From Sphingomonas sp. S1-29 (GTDB lineage: Bacteria; Pseudomonadota; Alphaproteobacteria; Sphingomonadales; Sphingomonadaceae), in contig NZ_CP110678.1 in the NCBI RefSeq assembly GCF_026167545.1, positions 1,857,501-1,921,500 on the forward strand: a stretch of DNA of 64,000 bases, in the 5' to 3' direction. The position numbers and the translations under genes are program-made. Below, one piece after another: positions 1 to 7,705 of this stretch; within the stretch, counting starts at the first letter, position 1; every line of letters begins with the position of its first letter. The notes under the pieces were generated by a model. The model was not told where the DNA came from, made no database searches, and saw nothing but the letters and a program-made list of their open reading frames with translations.

Positions 1-1
1 G

Positions 2-799
2 CTGGTGAAGGCGATGTTCCGCGATCCGGCTTTCTCGACCCGCTATGCGCTGTCGGCGGTCAATTCGATCAACTGGGCGCGGTTGATGGCGCAGGTGGTC
101 TATTATTTCTACGCCGCGGTCCGCCTGGGCGGTCCCGAGCGCCCGGTCGCCTTCTCGGTCCCCACCGGCAATTTCGGCGACGTGTTCGCGGGCTATGTCG
201 CGGCGCGGATGGGGCTGCCGATCGAGCGGCTGATCGTAGCCACGAACGTCAACGACATCCTCCACCGTGCGCTCAGCACCGGCGATTATTCGAGCGGTAT
301 CGTCACCCCGACCGCGACGCCGTCGATGGACATCCAGGTCAGCTCGAACTTCGAGCGGCTGTTGTTCGAACTGGGCGACCGCAGCGGCGCGGCGCTCGCC
401 GAGCAGATGGCGGGGTTCGAATCGAGCCGCGCGATGATGCTCACCAACCGCCAGCGCGAGGGCGCGGCGGGGCTGTTCACCTCGGCATCGATCGACGCCG
501 ACGGCATGGCCCAAGCGCTGCGCTGGGCGCACGAACGTGCCGGGCAAGTGATCGACCCGCACACCGCGATCGGCCTCGCCGCCGCGCGCGCCGATTTGGG
601 CGACACCCCGATGGTGACGCTGGCGACCGCGCATCCCGCCAAGTTCCGCGACGCGGTCGAACGCTCGACCGGGGTGCGGCCGGGCCTGCCCGCGCGGATG
701 GGCGATTTGTTCGACCGCGAGGAACGCTACGACACGATCGACGCGACCTTCGACGCGGTGACCGCGTATATCGCCCAGCGGGCGACGCCGCGTGGTTGA
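2..799 (+). CDS. thrC: Threonine synthase, C-terminal part (5' end outside window)
   Basis: Threonine synthase converts O-phosphohomoserine to threonine with PLP, the last step of threonine synthesis. Only the C-terminal ~265 residues are here; the reading frame is open to the left edge, so the true start and the PLP lysine lie outside. The visible part has the family segments SINWARLMAQVVYYFYA and the phosphate-loop sequence TGNFGDVFAGY, and ends with the usual 'TAHPAKF' region. Downstream is a repeat-filled 132-bp gap before a methyltransferase on the same strand. The assignment is by family recognition and is firm; the partial state is certain. Confidence 0.93.
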   Translation: MVKAMFRDPAFSTRYALSAVNSINWARLMAQVVYYFYAAVRLGGPERPVAFSVPTGNFGDVFAGYVAARMGLPIERLIVATNVNDILHRALSTGDYSSGIVTPTATPSMDIQVSSNFERLLFELGDRSGAALAEQMAGFESSRAMMLTNRQREGAAGLFTSASIDADGMAQALRWAHERAGQVIDPHTAIGLAAARADLGDTPMVTLATAHPAKFRDAVERSTGVRPGLPARMGDLFDREERYDTIDATFDAVTAYIAQRATPRG

Positions 800-804
800 A
801 CCTG

Positions 805-922
805 CCCCCCGTTCGTTTCGGGCCCCCCGTTCGTTTCGAGCCCCCCGTTCGTTTCGAGCGAAGTCGAGAAACCGCCAAGCCCCCCGCCGCCCCCGTTTCT
901 TGACTGCGCTCGAGTCGAACGG
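805..922. repeat. Tandem 18-bp repeat followed by an imperfect inverted repeat
   Basis: Three head-to-tail 18-bp units, CCCCCCGTTCGTTTCGRG, lie at 805-822, 823-840 and 841-858 (the first differs by one base). They are followed by GCGAAGTCGAGAAAC (858-872), which pairs imperfectly with the segment at 895-913 (GTTTCTTGACTGCGCTCGA). The outer CGTTCG also recurs in complement near 917-922. It fills the gap between thrC and the methyltransferase gene. It belongs to the same general class as the CGTTCGTGCTGAGC palindromes near 33.4 and 56.4 kb. Confidence 0.8.
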
Positions 923-931
923 AATGGTCGC

Positions 932-1804
932 ATGACGCTCGTCACCCTCACCGGCGAGGCGTGGGCCGATTACGGCCTGATCGATTCGGGCAATGGTCGC
1001 AAGCTCGAGCGCTATGGCGACTATCGCTTCATCCGCCCCGAGCCGCAGGCGATGTGGGCGCCCTCCGATCCGGTATGGGAGGCCGATGGCGAGTTCATCC
1101 CCGCGTCGGACGACGAAGGCGGCGGGCGCTGGCATTATAACGGTCCGGTCCCGCGCGACGGCTGGCCGCTGGCTTGGCGCGAAGTCGCCTTCACCGCGCA
1201 GAACACCCCGTTCCGCCATCTCGGCTTCTTCCCCGATATGGCCCCGGTATGGGACTGGATGCGCGACCGGCTCGAGGCCGTGCCCGATCCCGAGGCGCTG
1301 AACCTGTTCGGCTATACCGGCGTCGGCACGCTCGCGCTGGCGGCGGCGGGGGCACGGATGGTGCATGTCGATGCGTCGAAGAAATCGGTCGAGGCGGCCA
1401 AGGCCAATGCGGCGCTGTCGGGCATGACCGACGCGCCGATCCGCTGGCTGGTCGAGGATGCGGGCAAGTTCGCCGCGCGCGAAGTCCGCCGCGGCCGCCG
1501 CTATGACGGCATCATCCTCGATCCCCCCAAATGGGGCCGCGGCCCGGCGGGCGAGGTGTGGAAGCTCGAGGAGAATCTCGCCCCGCTGGTCGCCGACTGC
1601 CGCCGGCTGCTCGACGCCGAGTCGCGCTTCCTGTTCCTGACGGTGTACGCGGTCCGCATGTCGGCGCTCGCGATCGGCGAGCTGGTGCGGCAGGCGTTCG
1701 CCGATCTAGGCGGGACGGTCGAGGCAGGCGAGCTGGCGGTGCGCGAGGAAGCGCGCGGGCTCGAACTACCGACGGCAATCTTCGCGCGGTGGTCGCGGGA
1801 CTAA
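932..1804 (+). CDS. Class I SAM-dependent methyltransferase (RlmI/RlmK-like)
   Basis: A 290-residue protein of the COG1092 type, which contains rRNA cytosine-C5/guanine-N2 methyltransferases. The SAM-binding motif I is [18 protein letters not shown] (about 124-141), followed by an acidic loop HVDASKKS (145-152). The catalytic DPPK sequence is at 197-200. The usual N-terminal PUA domain is not evident; residues 1-90 instead form a short domain with repeated Trp. It starts at the ATG 10 bases after GGAATGG. The gene stands alone: a repeat follows within 10 bp of the stop. The substrate cannot be read from sequence. Confidence 0.85.
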   Translation: MTLVTLTGEAWADYGLIDSGNGRKLERYGDYRFIRPEPQAMWAPSDPVWEADGEFIPASDDEGGGRWHYNGPVPRDGWPLAWREVAFTAQNTPFRHLGFFPDMAPVWDWMRDRLEAVPDPEALNLFGYTGVGTLALAAAGARMVHVDASKKSVEAAKANAALSGMTDAPIRWLVEDAGKFAAREVRRGRRYDGIILDPPKWGRGPAGEVWKLEENLAPLVADCRRLLDAESRFLFLTVYAVRMSALAIGELVRQAFADLGGTVEAGELAVREEARGLELPTAIFARWSRD

Positions 1805-1810
1805 CCGAAA

Positions 1811-1936
1811 CTCCCCTCCCTGGAAGGGAGGGGCTGGGGGTGGGTCGAGTGCTCGCGATACGGTCGCCCCAACCCCGCGGCGCCCGTACCCTGCGGTGGC
1901 CACCCACCCCCGACCCCTCCCTTTCAGGGAGGGGGG
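1811..1936. repeat. Palindromic intergenic repeat, family A copy 1
   Basis: About 125 bp. Each end carries a small palindrome (CCCCTCCCTGGAAGGGAGGGG type), then GGGGGTGGGTCGAGTGCTCG; the right half is the approximate reverse complement of the left, so the whole folds as one long hairpin with two small hairpins at its base. It lies between the convergent methyltransferase and YCII genes, 7 bp after a stop codon. Related copies are at 7575, 24665, 44231, 47013 and 53834. Confidence 0.9.
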
Positions 1937-2027
1937 AAGTAGACGACTGCTACCAAGCAACTGGATCCACCGCACCGTGGGCCCAGGCACAAGGCCGGGG
2001 TGAAGAGTGTGGGACGAGAGCGGCCCC

Positions 2028-2390
2028 CTACGCCGCGAAATCCGCCTCCTCATATAGCGGCCGGATTTCGATCTCGCTCGGCCCGGGCATCGGGTTGGGA
2101 CAGCGCTTCACCCACGCCACCGCCTCATCAAGGTCGGCGACGTTCCACAGCCAAAATCCCGCGACCAGCTCGCGCGTCTGCGTGAATGGGCCGTCGCTTA
2201 CCTCCCGGCCATCGCCATCGAACGCCACCCGTTTGCCGGCGGAAGACGGCTTGAGCCCCTCGCCCGCCTGCAATATCCCCGCCGCGACCAACTCGTCGTT
2301 GAACCGCCCCATCGCCGCCAGCAATTCGGGCGAAGGCATCAGCCCCGCCTCGCTGTCGGTCGTCGCCTTTACCAGCACCATCACGCGCAT
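2028..2390 (-). CDS. YCII-related (DGPF domain) protein
   Basis: A 120-residue protein of the DGPF/COG3795 branch of the YCII superfamily. Members are small dimeric alpha/beta proteins often next to ECF sigma factors, with poorly known function. The diagnostic segment [20 protein letters not shown] is about two thirds along the chain, preceded by the N-terminal strand [10 protein letters not shown]. No sigma factor gene is adjacent here. It is transcribed toward a family A repeat and is separated by ~70 bp from ccmB on the same strand. The family call is good; biochemical role unknown. Confidence 0.85.
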   Translation of the reverse strand: MRVMVLVKATTDSEAGLMPSPELLAAMGRFNDELVAAGILQAGEGLKPSSAGKRVAFDGDGREVSDGPFTQTRELVAGFWLWNVADLDEAVAWVKRCPNPMPGPSEIEIRPLYEEADFAA

Positions 2391-2462
2391 CGCCCGGCTC
2401 CCTCTCTTGCCAAGACGGCTATTTTGCCACAGCGCGCACCGGCTGTCATCCGGCCCCCGCCG

Positions 2463-3098
2463 CTACTCGCGTCCCACCTTCATCGCAGCGCCGGCGACAA
2501 ACGGCGCGCCCGCCAGCAGCAACAGGCTGACCGCGCCGAGCAGTTTCACCGCCCCTGGCCCCTCGCCAGCGCCGAAGATCAGCAGCGGCAGCGCCAGCGG
2601 CAGCATCACCAGCCCGGCAATCGCCCCCGCCCCGCGCAAGCCCGCGGTCAGCGCGCTGGTCGCCACCGCCAGCGCCGCCAGCCCCGGCGTTCCGATCGCC
2701 AGCGCCAGCGCAGTGCGGCCCAATTGCTCGCCCGACATGCCGAGCAGCCCCGCCGCGATCACCGTCGCGGCGATCAGCGGCGGCCCGAAACCAAGCCAAT
2801 GCCCCGCGATCTTGGCAAGCGCGATCAGCGGATCGCCGATCCCGCGCACCACCCATTGGTCAATCACCCCGGCCTCGAGGTCCGGCCCCACCAGCCGTTC
2901 CACCGGCAGCAACGCCGCCAGCAACGCCGCCGACCACACCACACCGCCAGCGATCCGCCCCAGCAGCGCGCCATCCGGTCCCACCGCAAAGGGGAACAGG
3001 ATCGTCACCAACAGGAAGAACGCCACCGGCAACAGCACCCCGCCGCTGGTCCAGGCGCGCCGCACCTCCCGCCAGGCAATCGCGGCGAACGCGCTCAC
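2463..3098 (-). CDS. ccmB: Heme exporter protein CcmB
   Basis: Integral membrane subunit (211 aa) of the CcmAB transporter that acts in system I cytochrome c maturation, releasing holo-CcmE from CcmCD. The chain is almost entirely hydrophobic with about six membrane segments; the N-terminal WREVRRAW and the central [12 protein letters not shown] (the family's QE...GxxEQ-like loop) are typical. The GTG start overlaps the TGA of ccmA (GTGA), so the two are translationally coupled. The frame is open further upstream but that part overlaps ccmA. ccmC and later ccm genes are not in the window. Confidence 0.88.
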   Translation of the reverse strand: MSAFAAIAWREVRRAWTSGGVLLPVAFFLLVTILFPFAVGPDGALLGRIAGGVVWSAALLAALLPVERLVGPDLEAGVIDQWVVRGIGDPLIALAKIAGHWLGFGPPLIAATVIAAGLLGMSGEQLGRTALALAIGTPGLAALAVATSALTAGLRGAGAIAGLVMLPLALPLLIFGAGEGPGAVKLLGAVSLLLLAGAPFVAGAAMKVGRE

Positions 3099-3658
3099 AA
3101 CAGGATCTCGCGCGCGTCGGGCAACGCCACCAGCACATGCGTCGCCACCAGCACCGCGCCGCCGCCGGCACGGTGCGCCGCAATCGCCTCCCCCAGCCGC
3201 GCCACCGCCGCGACGTCGAGGCCGTTTGCCGGCTCGTCGAGCAGCCACAATGCCGAATCGCTCGCGATCACCCGCGCCAGCGCCGCGCGCCGTCGCTGCC
3301 CGGTCGACAGGAACCGCACCGGCACTTCGGCCAGGTCGGCCATCGCCACCGCATCGAGCGCCGCCTCGACCCGGTCAGCGCGCCCGTCGATCGCCGCCCA
3401 ATAGCCCAGCGCCTGTCCCAGCGGGAGTTCGTGATCGAGCGCCATCCCTTCATGCATCAGCGCCACCCGCTCGGGCCGCTCGATCCGCCCCGCGCTCGGC
3501 GGCACCAGCCCCGCCGCCAGCCGCACCAGGCTCGACTTGCCCACGCCATTCGGCCCGCGTACCGCCAGCGCCTCGCCCGGCGGAATCGCGAACGACAGCC
3601 CGGCGAACAGCACCCGCCCGCCGCGCGTGCAGCTTACGTCGTGGAAGGCCAGGCTCAC
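3095..3658 (-). CDS. ccmA: Heme exporter ATP-binding protein CcmA
   Basis: ABC ATPase (187 aa) that powers CcmB in cytochrome c biogenesis. It has Walker [10 protein letters not shown] (35-43), signature [13 protein letters not shown], Walker [13 protein letters not shown] and a switch histidine in VLVATHV. The short length matches the CcmA family. The GTG start overlaps the stop of the upstream metallopeptidase gene by four bases, and its own stop overlaps ccmB, making a tight three-gene unit. The frame continues upstream of the chosen start, but that stretch is coding for the peptidase in another frame. Confidence 0.9.
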   Translation of the reverse strand: MSLAFHDVSCTRGGRVLFAGLSFAIPPGEALAVRGPNGVGKSSLVRLAAGLVPPSAGRIERPERVALMHEGMALDHELPLGQALGYWAAIDGRADRVEAALDAVAMADLAEVPVRFLSTGQRRRAALARVIASDSALWLLDEPANGLDVAAVARLGEAIAAHRAGGGAVLVATHVLVALPDAREILL

Positions 3659-4080
3659 CCGGCAGTTTCCTCCCCGGCGGCGTCTTCCAGCGCGTGCATG
3701 TCGTCGTCGGACAGCCCGAAATGATGCCCCACCTCGTGCACCACGACATGATGCACCAGCGCGTCGAGCGCGACGCCGGTCTCGATCCACTCCCACAGGA
3801 TCGGCAGACGGTACAGATGGATGCGATCGGGCAGCGCGCCGCTTTCGAAGCTCGATTTCTCGCCGATCGGGCGGCCGTGATAGATGCCGGTCAGTTCGAT
3901 CGGTTCGTCGATGCCGAGCGCAGCCAGCGTCTCGTCATCGGCATAATCCTCGATCAGCAGCACGACGTCGGCCAGATGCTCGGCGAAGGGCGACGGGATT
4001 CGCGCCAGCGCGGCGCGCGCCATCGCCTCGATCGCGGCGGCGTCGGGAGCGGCTTGGCAAGCGGCAGTGGTTTCGGCCAT
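3655..4080 (-). CDS. Minimal Zn metallopeptidase family protein (COG3824/zincin-like)
   Basis: A 141-residue protein of the small zincin-like family (PF06262 type). The zinc site is [15 protein letters not shown] (HExxH at about 115-119), followed by a Glu/Asp-rich tail. Members are common upstream of other genes in alphaproteobacteria and have no settled substrate. The stop overlaps ccmA (GTGA), so it heads the ccmAB operon. An ATG four codons upstream (4092) is a possible alternative start; neither has a strong Shine-Dalgarno sequence. Confidence 0.85.
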   Translation of the reverse strand: MAETTAACQAAPDAAAIEAMARAALARIPSPFAEHLADVVLLIEDYADDETLAALGIDEPIELTGIYHGRPIGEKSSFESGALPDRIHLYRLPILWEWIETGVALDALVHHVVVHEVGHHFGLSDDDMHALEDAAGEETAG

Positions 4081-4104
4081 GACGCCGGGCATAGGAGACA
4101 CAAG

Positions 4105-4395
4105 ATGATCGAGCAACTGAGCGAAGCCGAGCGAGTCGAGGCGCTCGAAGGCCTGCCCGAATGGGATCATAACGAAGCCCGCGACGCGATCACCCGCAGC
4201 TTTGGCTTTGCCGATTTCGTCGAAGCATTCGGCTTCATGACGCGCGTCGCACTGCTGGCGGAAAAGGCCGACCATCACCCCGAATGGTCGAATGTGTATA
4301 ACCGTGTGGAAATCCTGTTGACGACCCACGACGCCGGCGGGCTGTCGGCGCGCGATATCGACATGGCGCAGGCGATCGACGCGCTGGTGGACTAA
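4105..4395 (+). CDS. phhB: 4a-hydroxytetrahydrobiopterin (pterin-4a-carbinolamine) dehydratase
   Basis: A 96-residue PCD/DCoH enzyme that dehydrates 4a-hydroxytetrahydrobiopterin, recycling the cofactor of aromatic amino acid hydroxylases. The family signature is [16 protein letters not shown] followed by the conserved TTHDAGGLS, with catalytic histidines at about 57, 58 and 75. Length is normal. The ATG is preceded by GGAGA at the proper distance. It is divergent from the peptidase-ccmAB operon, 24 bp apart, and followed by a terminator hairpin. No phenylalanine hydroxylase gene is in the window. Confidence 0.92.
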   Translation: MIEQLSEAERVEALEGLPEWDHNEARDAITRSFGFADFVEAFGFMTRVALLAEKADHHPEWSNVYNRVEILLTTHDAGGLSARDIDMAQAIDALVD

Positions 4396-4400
4396 CCAGA

Positions 4401-4432
4401 AAGCCTTCTCCCGCAAGTTGGAGAAGGCTTTT
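4401..4432. terminator. Bidirectional intrinsic terminator
   Basis: A perfect 11-bp inverted repeat, AAGCCTTCTCC (4401-4411) with GGAGAAGGCTT (4420-4430), loop of 8, followed by TT. It lies between the convergent phhB and SDR genes, six bases after the phhB stop. The SDR stop codon (TAA, complement of 4431-4433) abuts the stem. Confidence 0.75.
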
Positions 4433-5219
4433 AGACCCCCCGCCGCATCTGCTGGCGCAACCGCCCCGGCATCCAGCGCGCGGCGAACCGCATCCGCTGC
4501 GCGGTCTTGCCCACCACGGTGTGCACCGAATCGCCATGCACCGCCGCCCATGCCGCCTCGGCGACACGCTCGACCGGGGTGAATTCGAGCCCCGCCGCCG
4601 CCACCCGCTCGCGGACGTTCACGTTGGTGCCTGCCACCATCGCATCGAGCAGCGGCGTATCGATGAAGCTGGGCATCAACGAGCGCACCTTGATCCCGTC
4701 GGCGCGCCATTCGCCGTCCAGTGCCTCGGTCAGCCCGCGCACCGCGAACTTGGTCGCGCTGTAGATCGCCGCGCCCGAGGTGCCATAGATCCCCGCCGCC
4801 GACGCGGTGTTGAGCAGGCACGATCCCGGCGTCGCCTTGAGATAGCGATGCGCGGTATGCGCGCCGTGCACCACCCCGGTGAAGTTGATCGCGATGCAAC
4901 GTTCGAGCGCGCCCGGATCGGCATCGGCAAACGCCCCGCCCACCGCGATCCCAGCATTGTTGAAGACGACATCGATCCGTCCATCGGGCGCGAAATCGGC
5001 GAGCGCGCGCTCCCATTGCGCCCGATCGCGCACGTCCATGCTATGGCAGCTCGCGCGCCCCGCCGGCAGTTCGCGCTGCACCGCCTGCATCGCCGCGTCG
5101 TCGATATCGGCCAGCCCCACCTGCCAGCCGCGCTCGGCGAACAACCGCGCCACCGCGCGCCCGATCCCCGATCCGCCGCCGGTGACGAACAGCCGCTTGC
5201 GATGCCTGTCCTCGCCCAT
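4431..5219 (-). CDS. SDR family oxidoreductase
   Basis: A 262-residue classical short-chain dehydrogenase/reductase. It has the cofactor motif TGGGSGIG near residue 14, an acidic residue after the second strand (ADIDD, suggesting NAD(H)), NNAG near 90, and the catalytic Ser...YxxxK as SAAGIYGTSGAAIYSATK. Substrate is unknown. The ATG has a good upstream AAGGGCGAGG. The gene is divergent from the osmoprotectant ABC operon with a 51-bp gap and converges on phhB. Confidence 0.85.
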   Translation of the reverse strand: MGEDRHRKRLFVTGGGSGIGRAVARLFAERGWQVGLADIDDAAMQAVQRELPAGRASCHSMDVRDRAQWERALADFAPDGRIDVVFNNAGIAVGGAFADADPGALERCIAINFTGVVHGAHTAHRYLKATPGSCLLNTASAAGIYGTSGAAIYSATKFAVRGLTEALDGEWRADGIKVRSLMPSFIDTPLLDAMVAGTNVNVRERVAAAGLEFTPVERVAEAAWAAVHGDSVHTVVGKTAQRMRFAARWMPGRLRQQMRRGV

Positions 5220-5270
5220 CCTCGCCCTTTCTTTTGACCTTGCCGCCATCCTTCCGCATGGCTTGGCGCA

Positions 5271-6053
5271 ATGCCAGATGTTTCGGGCCCCGCGGTCGCC
5301 TTCGAAGGCGTGACCAAGACCTATCCAGGCGGCGTGGTCGCGGTGCGCGGGGTCGACCTGGCGATCGCCGGCGGCAGCTTCGTCGCGCTGGTCGGCACCT
5401 CGGGATCGGGCAAGTCGACCTTGCTCAAGACCGTCAACCGGCTGGTCGATCCCAGCAGCGGCCGCGTAACGATCGACAGCGCGCCGGTCGCCACCGGCCC
5501 CGCCCACGCGCTGCGCCGCCGGATCGGCTATGTCTTCCAGAATGTCGGGCTGTTCCCGCATCTGAGCGTGGCGGAGAATATCGCGATCGGCTTGCGGATC
5601 GGCGATACCCCCTTCCCGAAAACCGATGCGCGCATCACCGAACTCCTCAGCCTCGTCGATCTTCCCGCCGACATCGCCCGCCGCACGCCCGATGCGCTGT
5701 CGGGCGGCCAGCGCCAGCGGGTCGGCGTCGCGCGCGCGCTCGCCACCCAGCCCAAATTGCTGCTGATGGACGAGCCGTTCGGCGCGCTCGATCCGGTCAC
5801 CCGCAGCGAGCTGGGCAAGGCGATCCGCGCGCTGCACGATCGGCTACGCCTCACCACGATCCTGGTTACCCACGACATGGCCGAGGCGATGCTGCTCGCC
5901 GATCGCGTGCTGGTGATGGCCGATGGCGCGATCGCCGCCGATGCCTCCCCCGCCGATCTGATGGCGGGGCGCGCAGGGCCTGCCGCCGACGCGTTGGTCG
6001 CGGTGCCGCGCGAACAGGCGCATGCGCTGGCGGCGCTCGAGCGCGGCGCATGA
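5271..6053 (+). CDS. Osmoprotectant (glycine betaine/choline-type) ABC transporter ATP-binding protein
   Basis: A 260-residue ATPase of the OpuCA/ProV type. Walker A is GTSGSGKST (42-50), signature LSGGQRQRVGVARAL (143-157), Walker B LLLMDEPFGALD (163-174), and a switch histidine in VTHDMAEAM. The C-terminal CBS domains found in many OpuCA/ProV proteins are absent. The stop overlaps the start of the fused permease/binding protein gene (ATGA), so both are one operon and would make an importer. Substrate class follows from the partner protein and is inferred. Confidence 0.88.
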   Translation: MPDVSGPAVAFEGVTKTYPGGVVAVRGVDLAIAGGSFVALVGTSGSGKSTLLKTVNRLVDPSSGRVTIDSAPVATGPAHALRRRIGYVFQNVGLFPHLSVAENIAIGLRIGDTPFPKTDARITELLSLVDLPADIARRTPDALSGGQRQRVGVARALATQPKLLLMDEPFGALDPVTRSELGKAIRALHDRLRLTTILVTHDMAEAMLLADRVLVMADGAIAADASPADLMAGRAGPAADALVAVPREQAHALAALERGA

Positions 6054-7573
6054 GCGATGCCTTCGTCCGCGTACCCGATCTGCTGGCGCAGCATGTCCTG
6101 CTGGCGTTCAGCGCACTGCTGCTCGGCCTCGCGATCGCATTGCCGCTGGCGGTGTGGTCGGCGCGCCGCCCCGCCGTCGCGCGCGTGGCGCTTGGGTTCG
6201 CCAGCCTGGTGCAGACCGTCCCCGCGCTCGCGCTGCTGGCGCTGTTCTATCCCGCCTTGTTGTGGCTTTCGGCCCTGGTCGGCGGCGGCGTCCCCGCGCT
6301 CGGCTTCCTGCCCGCGTTGCTAGCGCTGACGCTCTACGCGCTGCTGCCGATCCTGCGTAACGGCGTCACCGGCCTCACCACGCTCGACCCCGCGATCCTG
6401 GAGGCAGCCGATGGCGTCGGCATGACCGCGTGGCAAAAGCTGCGGATCGTCGAGGCACCATTGGTCGCGCCGGTGCTGATGGCGGGCATCCGCACCGCCG
6501 CCGTTTGGACGATCGGCGCGGCGACGCTCGCCACCACCGTGGGCCAGCCCAGCCTTGGCGACCTGATCTTCGCCGGGCTCCAGACGCAGAATTGGAGCCT
6601 CGTCCTCGCCGGTTGCATCGGTGCCGCCGGCCTCGCGCTCACCGTCGATCTGCTGCTGGCACTTGCCGAACACGGCATCCGCGCCCGCCGGCGATTGCAG
6701 GTCTATGCCAGCCTCGGCGCGCTGCTGTTCGGCCTGCTCGCCGCGCTCGCCCCCGCTGTGCCCAGCGGTGCGAAGACCGTCACCGTCGGCGCGAAAGGCT
6801 TTTCCGAGCAATATATCCTCGCCCGGCTGATCGGCGACCGGCTGACCGACGCCGGCTATGCGGTGCGCTATCGTGAAGGGTTGGGATCGGCGGTGGCGTT
6901 CGGCGCGCTCGCAAGCGGCGATATCGACGTCTATGTCGATTATTCGGGCACGATCTGGGCGAACGAAATGCGCCGCGACGACATTCCACCGCGCGAGGCC
7001 ATCGTGCGCGGGGTCGGCGATTGGGCGCGCGAGGTGCATGGCGTTCGGCTGGTCGGGCCGTTGGGGTTTGAAAACGCCTATGCCTTTGCCATGCGGGGGG
7101 CCGATGCGAAGCGGCTGGGGGTCACCTCGCTCTCCGATCTGGCGCGCGTTGCGCCACGGCTTCGCTTCGGCACCGATGTCGAGTTCCTCGAACGCCCCGA
7201 ATGGCGCAACGTCCGCGACCGCTATGGCCTGCGCTTCGCGAGCCAGAACGCCTATCACCCAACCTTCATGTACCGCGCACTGGCCAGCGGTGCCGCCGAC
7301 GTCATCCCCGCCTTCTCCTCCGACGGCCGGATCGCCGCCGACCGGCTAATGGTGTTGACCGACCCCCGCCACGCCATTCCCGGCTATGACGCGCTACTGC
7401 TGGTCGCCCCTGCGCGCGCGCAGGACGACCGCTTCCTCGCCGCGCTGGCGCCGCTGGTAGGCCGGGTAGATGTCGAAGCAATGCGCGAAGCAAATTACCG
7501 CGTCGATCGTGACACCGACAAGGACACCCCCACCGAAGCGGCGGCGTGGTTGACGCAGCGGTTAGGCCTCTGA
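6050..7573 (+). CDS. Osmoprotectant ABC transporter: permease fused to substrate-binding domain
   Basis: A 507-residue fusion. Residues 1-~235 are a BPD-type permease with about six membrane helices and an EAA loop (EAADGVGMTAWQKLRIVEAP, 118-137) that docks on the ATPase. From about 241 (KTVTVGAKGFSEQYILARLI) follows an OpuAC/OpuCC-type binding domain with the expected DVYVDYSGT segment. The last permease helix would anchor the binding domain in the periplasm. This matches the OpuBC-like fused importers for glycine betaine, choline or carnitine. It overlaps the ATPase gene by four bases and is followed at once by a family A repeat. Confidence 0.88.
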   Translation: MSDAFVRVPDLLAQHVLLAFSALLLGLAIALPLAVWSARRPAVARVALGFASLVQTVPALALLALFYPALLWLSALVGGGVPALGFLPALLALTLYALLPILRNGVTGLTTLDPAILEAADGVGMTAWQKLRIVEAPLVAPVLMAGIRTAAVWTIGAATLATTVGQPSLGDLIFAGLQTQNWSLVLAGCIGAAGLALTVDLLLALAEHGIRARRRLQVYASLGALLFGLLAALAPAVPSGAKTVTVGAKGFSEQYILARLIGDRLTDAGYAVRYREGLGSAVAFGALASGDIDVYVDYSGTIWANEMRRDDIPPREAIVRGVGDWAREVHGVRLVGPLGFENAYAFAMRGADAKRLGVTSLSDLARVAPRLRFGTDVEFLERPEWRNVRDRYGLRFASQNAYHPTFMYRALASGAADVIPAFSSDGRIAADRLMVLTDPRHAIPGYDALLLVAPARAQDDRFLAALAPLVGRVDVEAMREANYRVDRDTDKDTPTEAAAWLTQRLGL

Positions 7574-7574
7574 T

Positions 7575-7700
7575 CCCCCCTCCCTGAAAGGGAGGGGTCG
7601 GGGGTGGGTAGGGTCCGGGAGCGACGGCCGCGCGTCAGGCTACGGCAACCGTATCGCGAACACTCGACCCACCCCCAGCCCCTCCCTTTCAGGGAGGGGA
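7575..7700. repeat. Palindromic intergenic repeat, family A copy 2
   Basis: Begins 2 bp after the stop of the permease fusion gene and ends just before the stop of the convergent PLD gene. It has terminal CTCCCTGAAAGGGAGGGG and CTCCCTTTCAGGGAGGGG palindromes and inner arms with TACGGCAACCGTATCGCG-like sequence. The layout suggests it also acts as a two-way terminator, though there is no T-run. Confidence 0.9.
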
Positions 7701-7705
7701 GCGAG

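Noticed and set aside
1531..4395. A 954-codon open frame on the plus strand
   Set aside because: It runs antisense or out of frame over the methyltransferase, YCII, ccmAB and peptidase genes, is low-complexity (Pro/Ala/Arg/Ser), and only its last 96 codons (phhB) are real.
4081..5016. N-terminal extension of the zinc peptidase frame
   Set aside because: The frame stays open upstream of 4080 but overlaps phhB and the SDR gene; the family length (~140 aa) needs only the last part.
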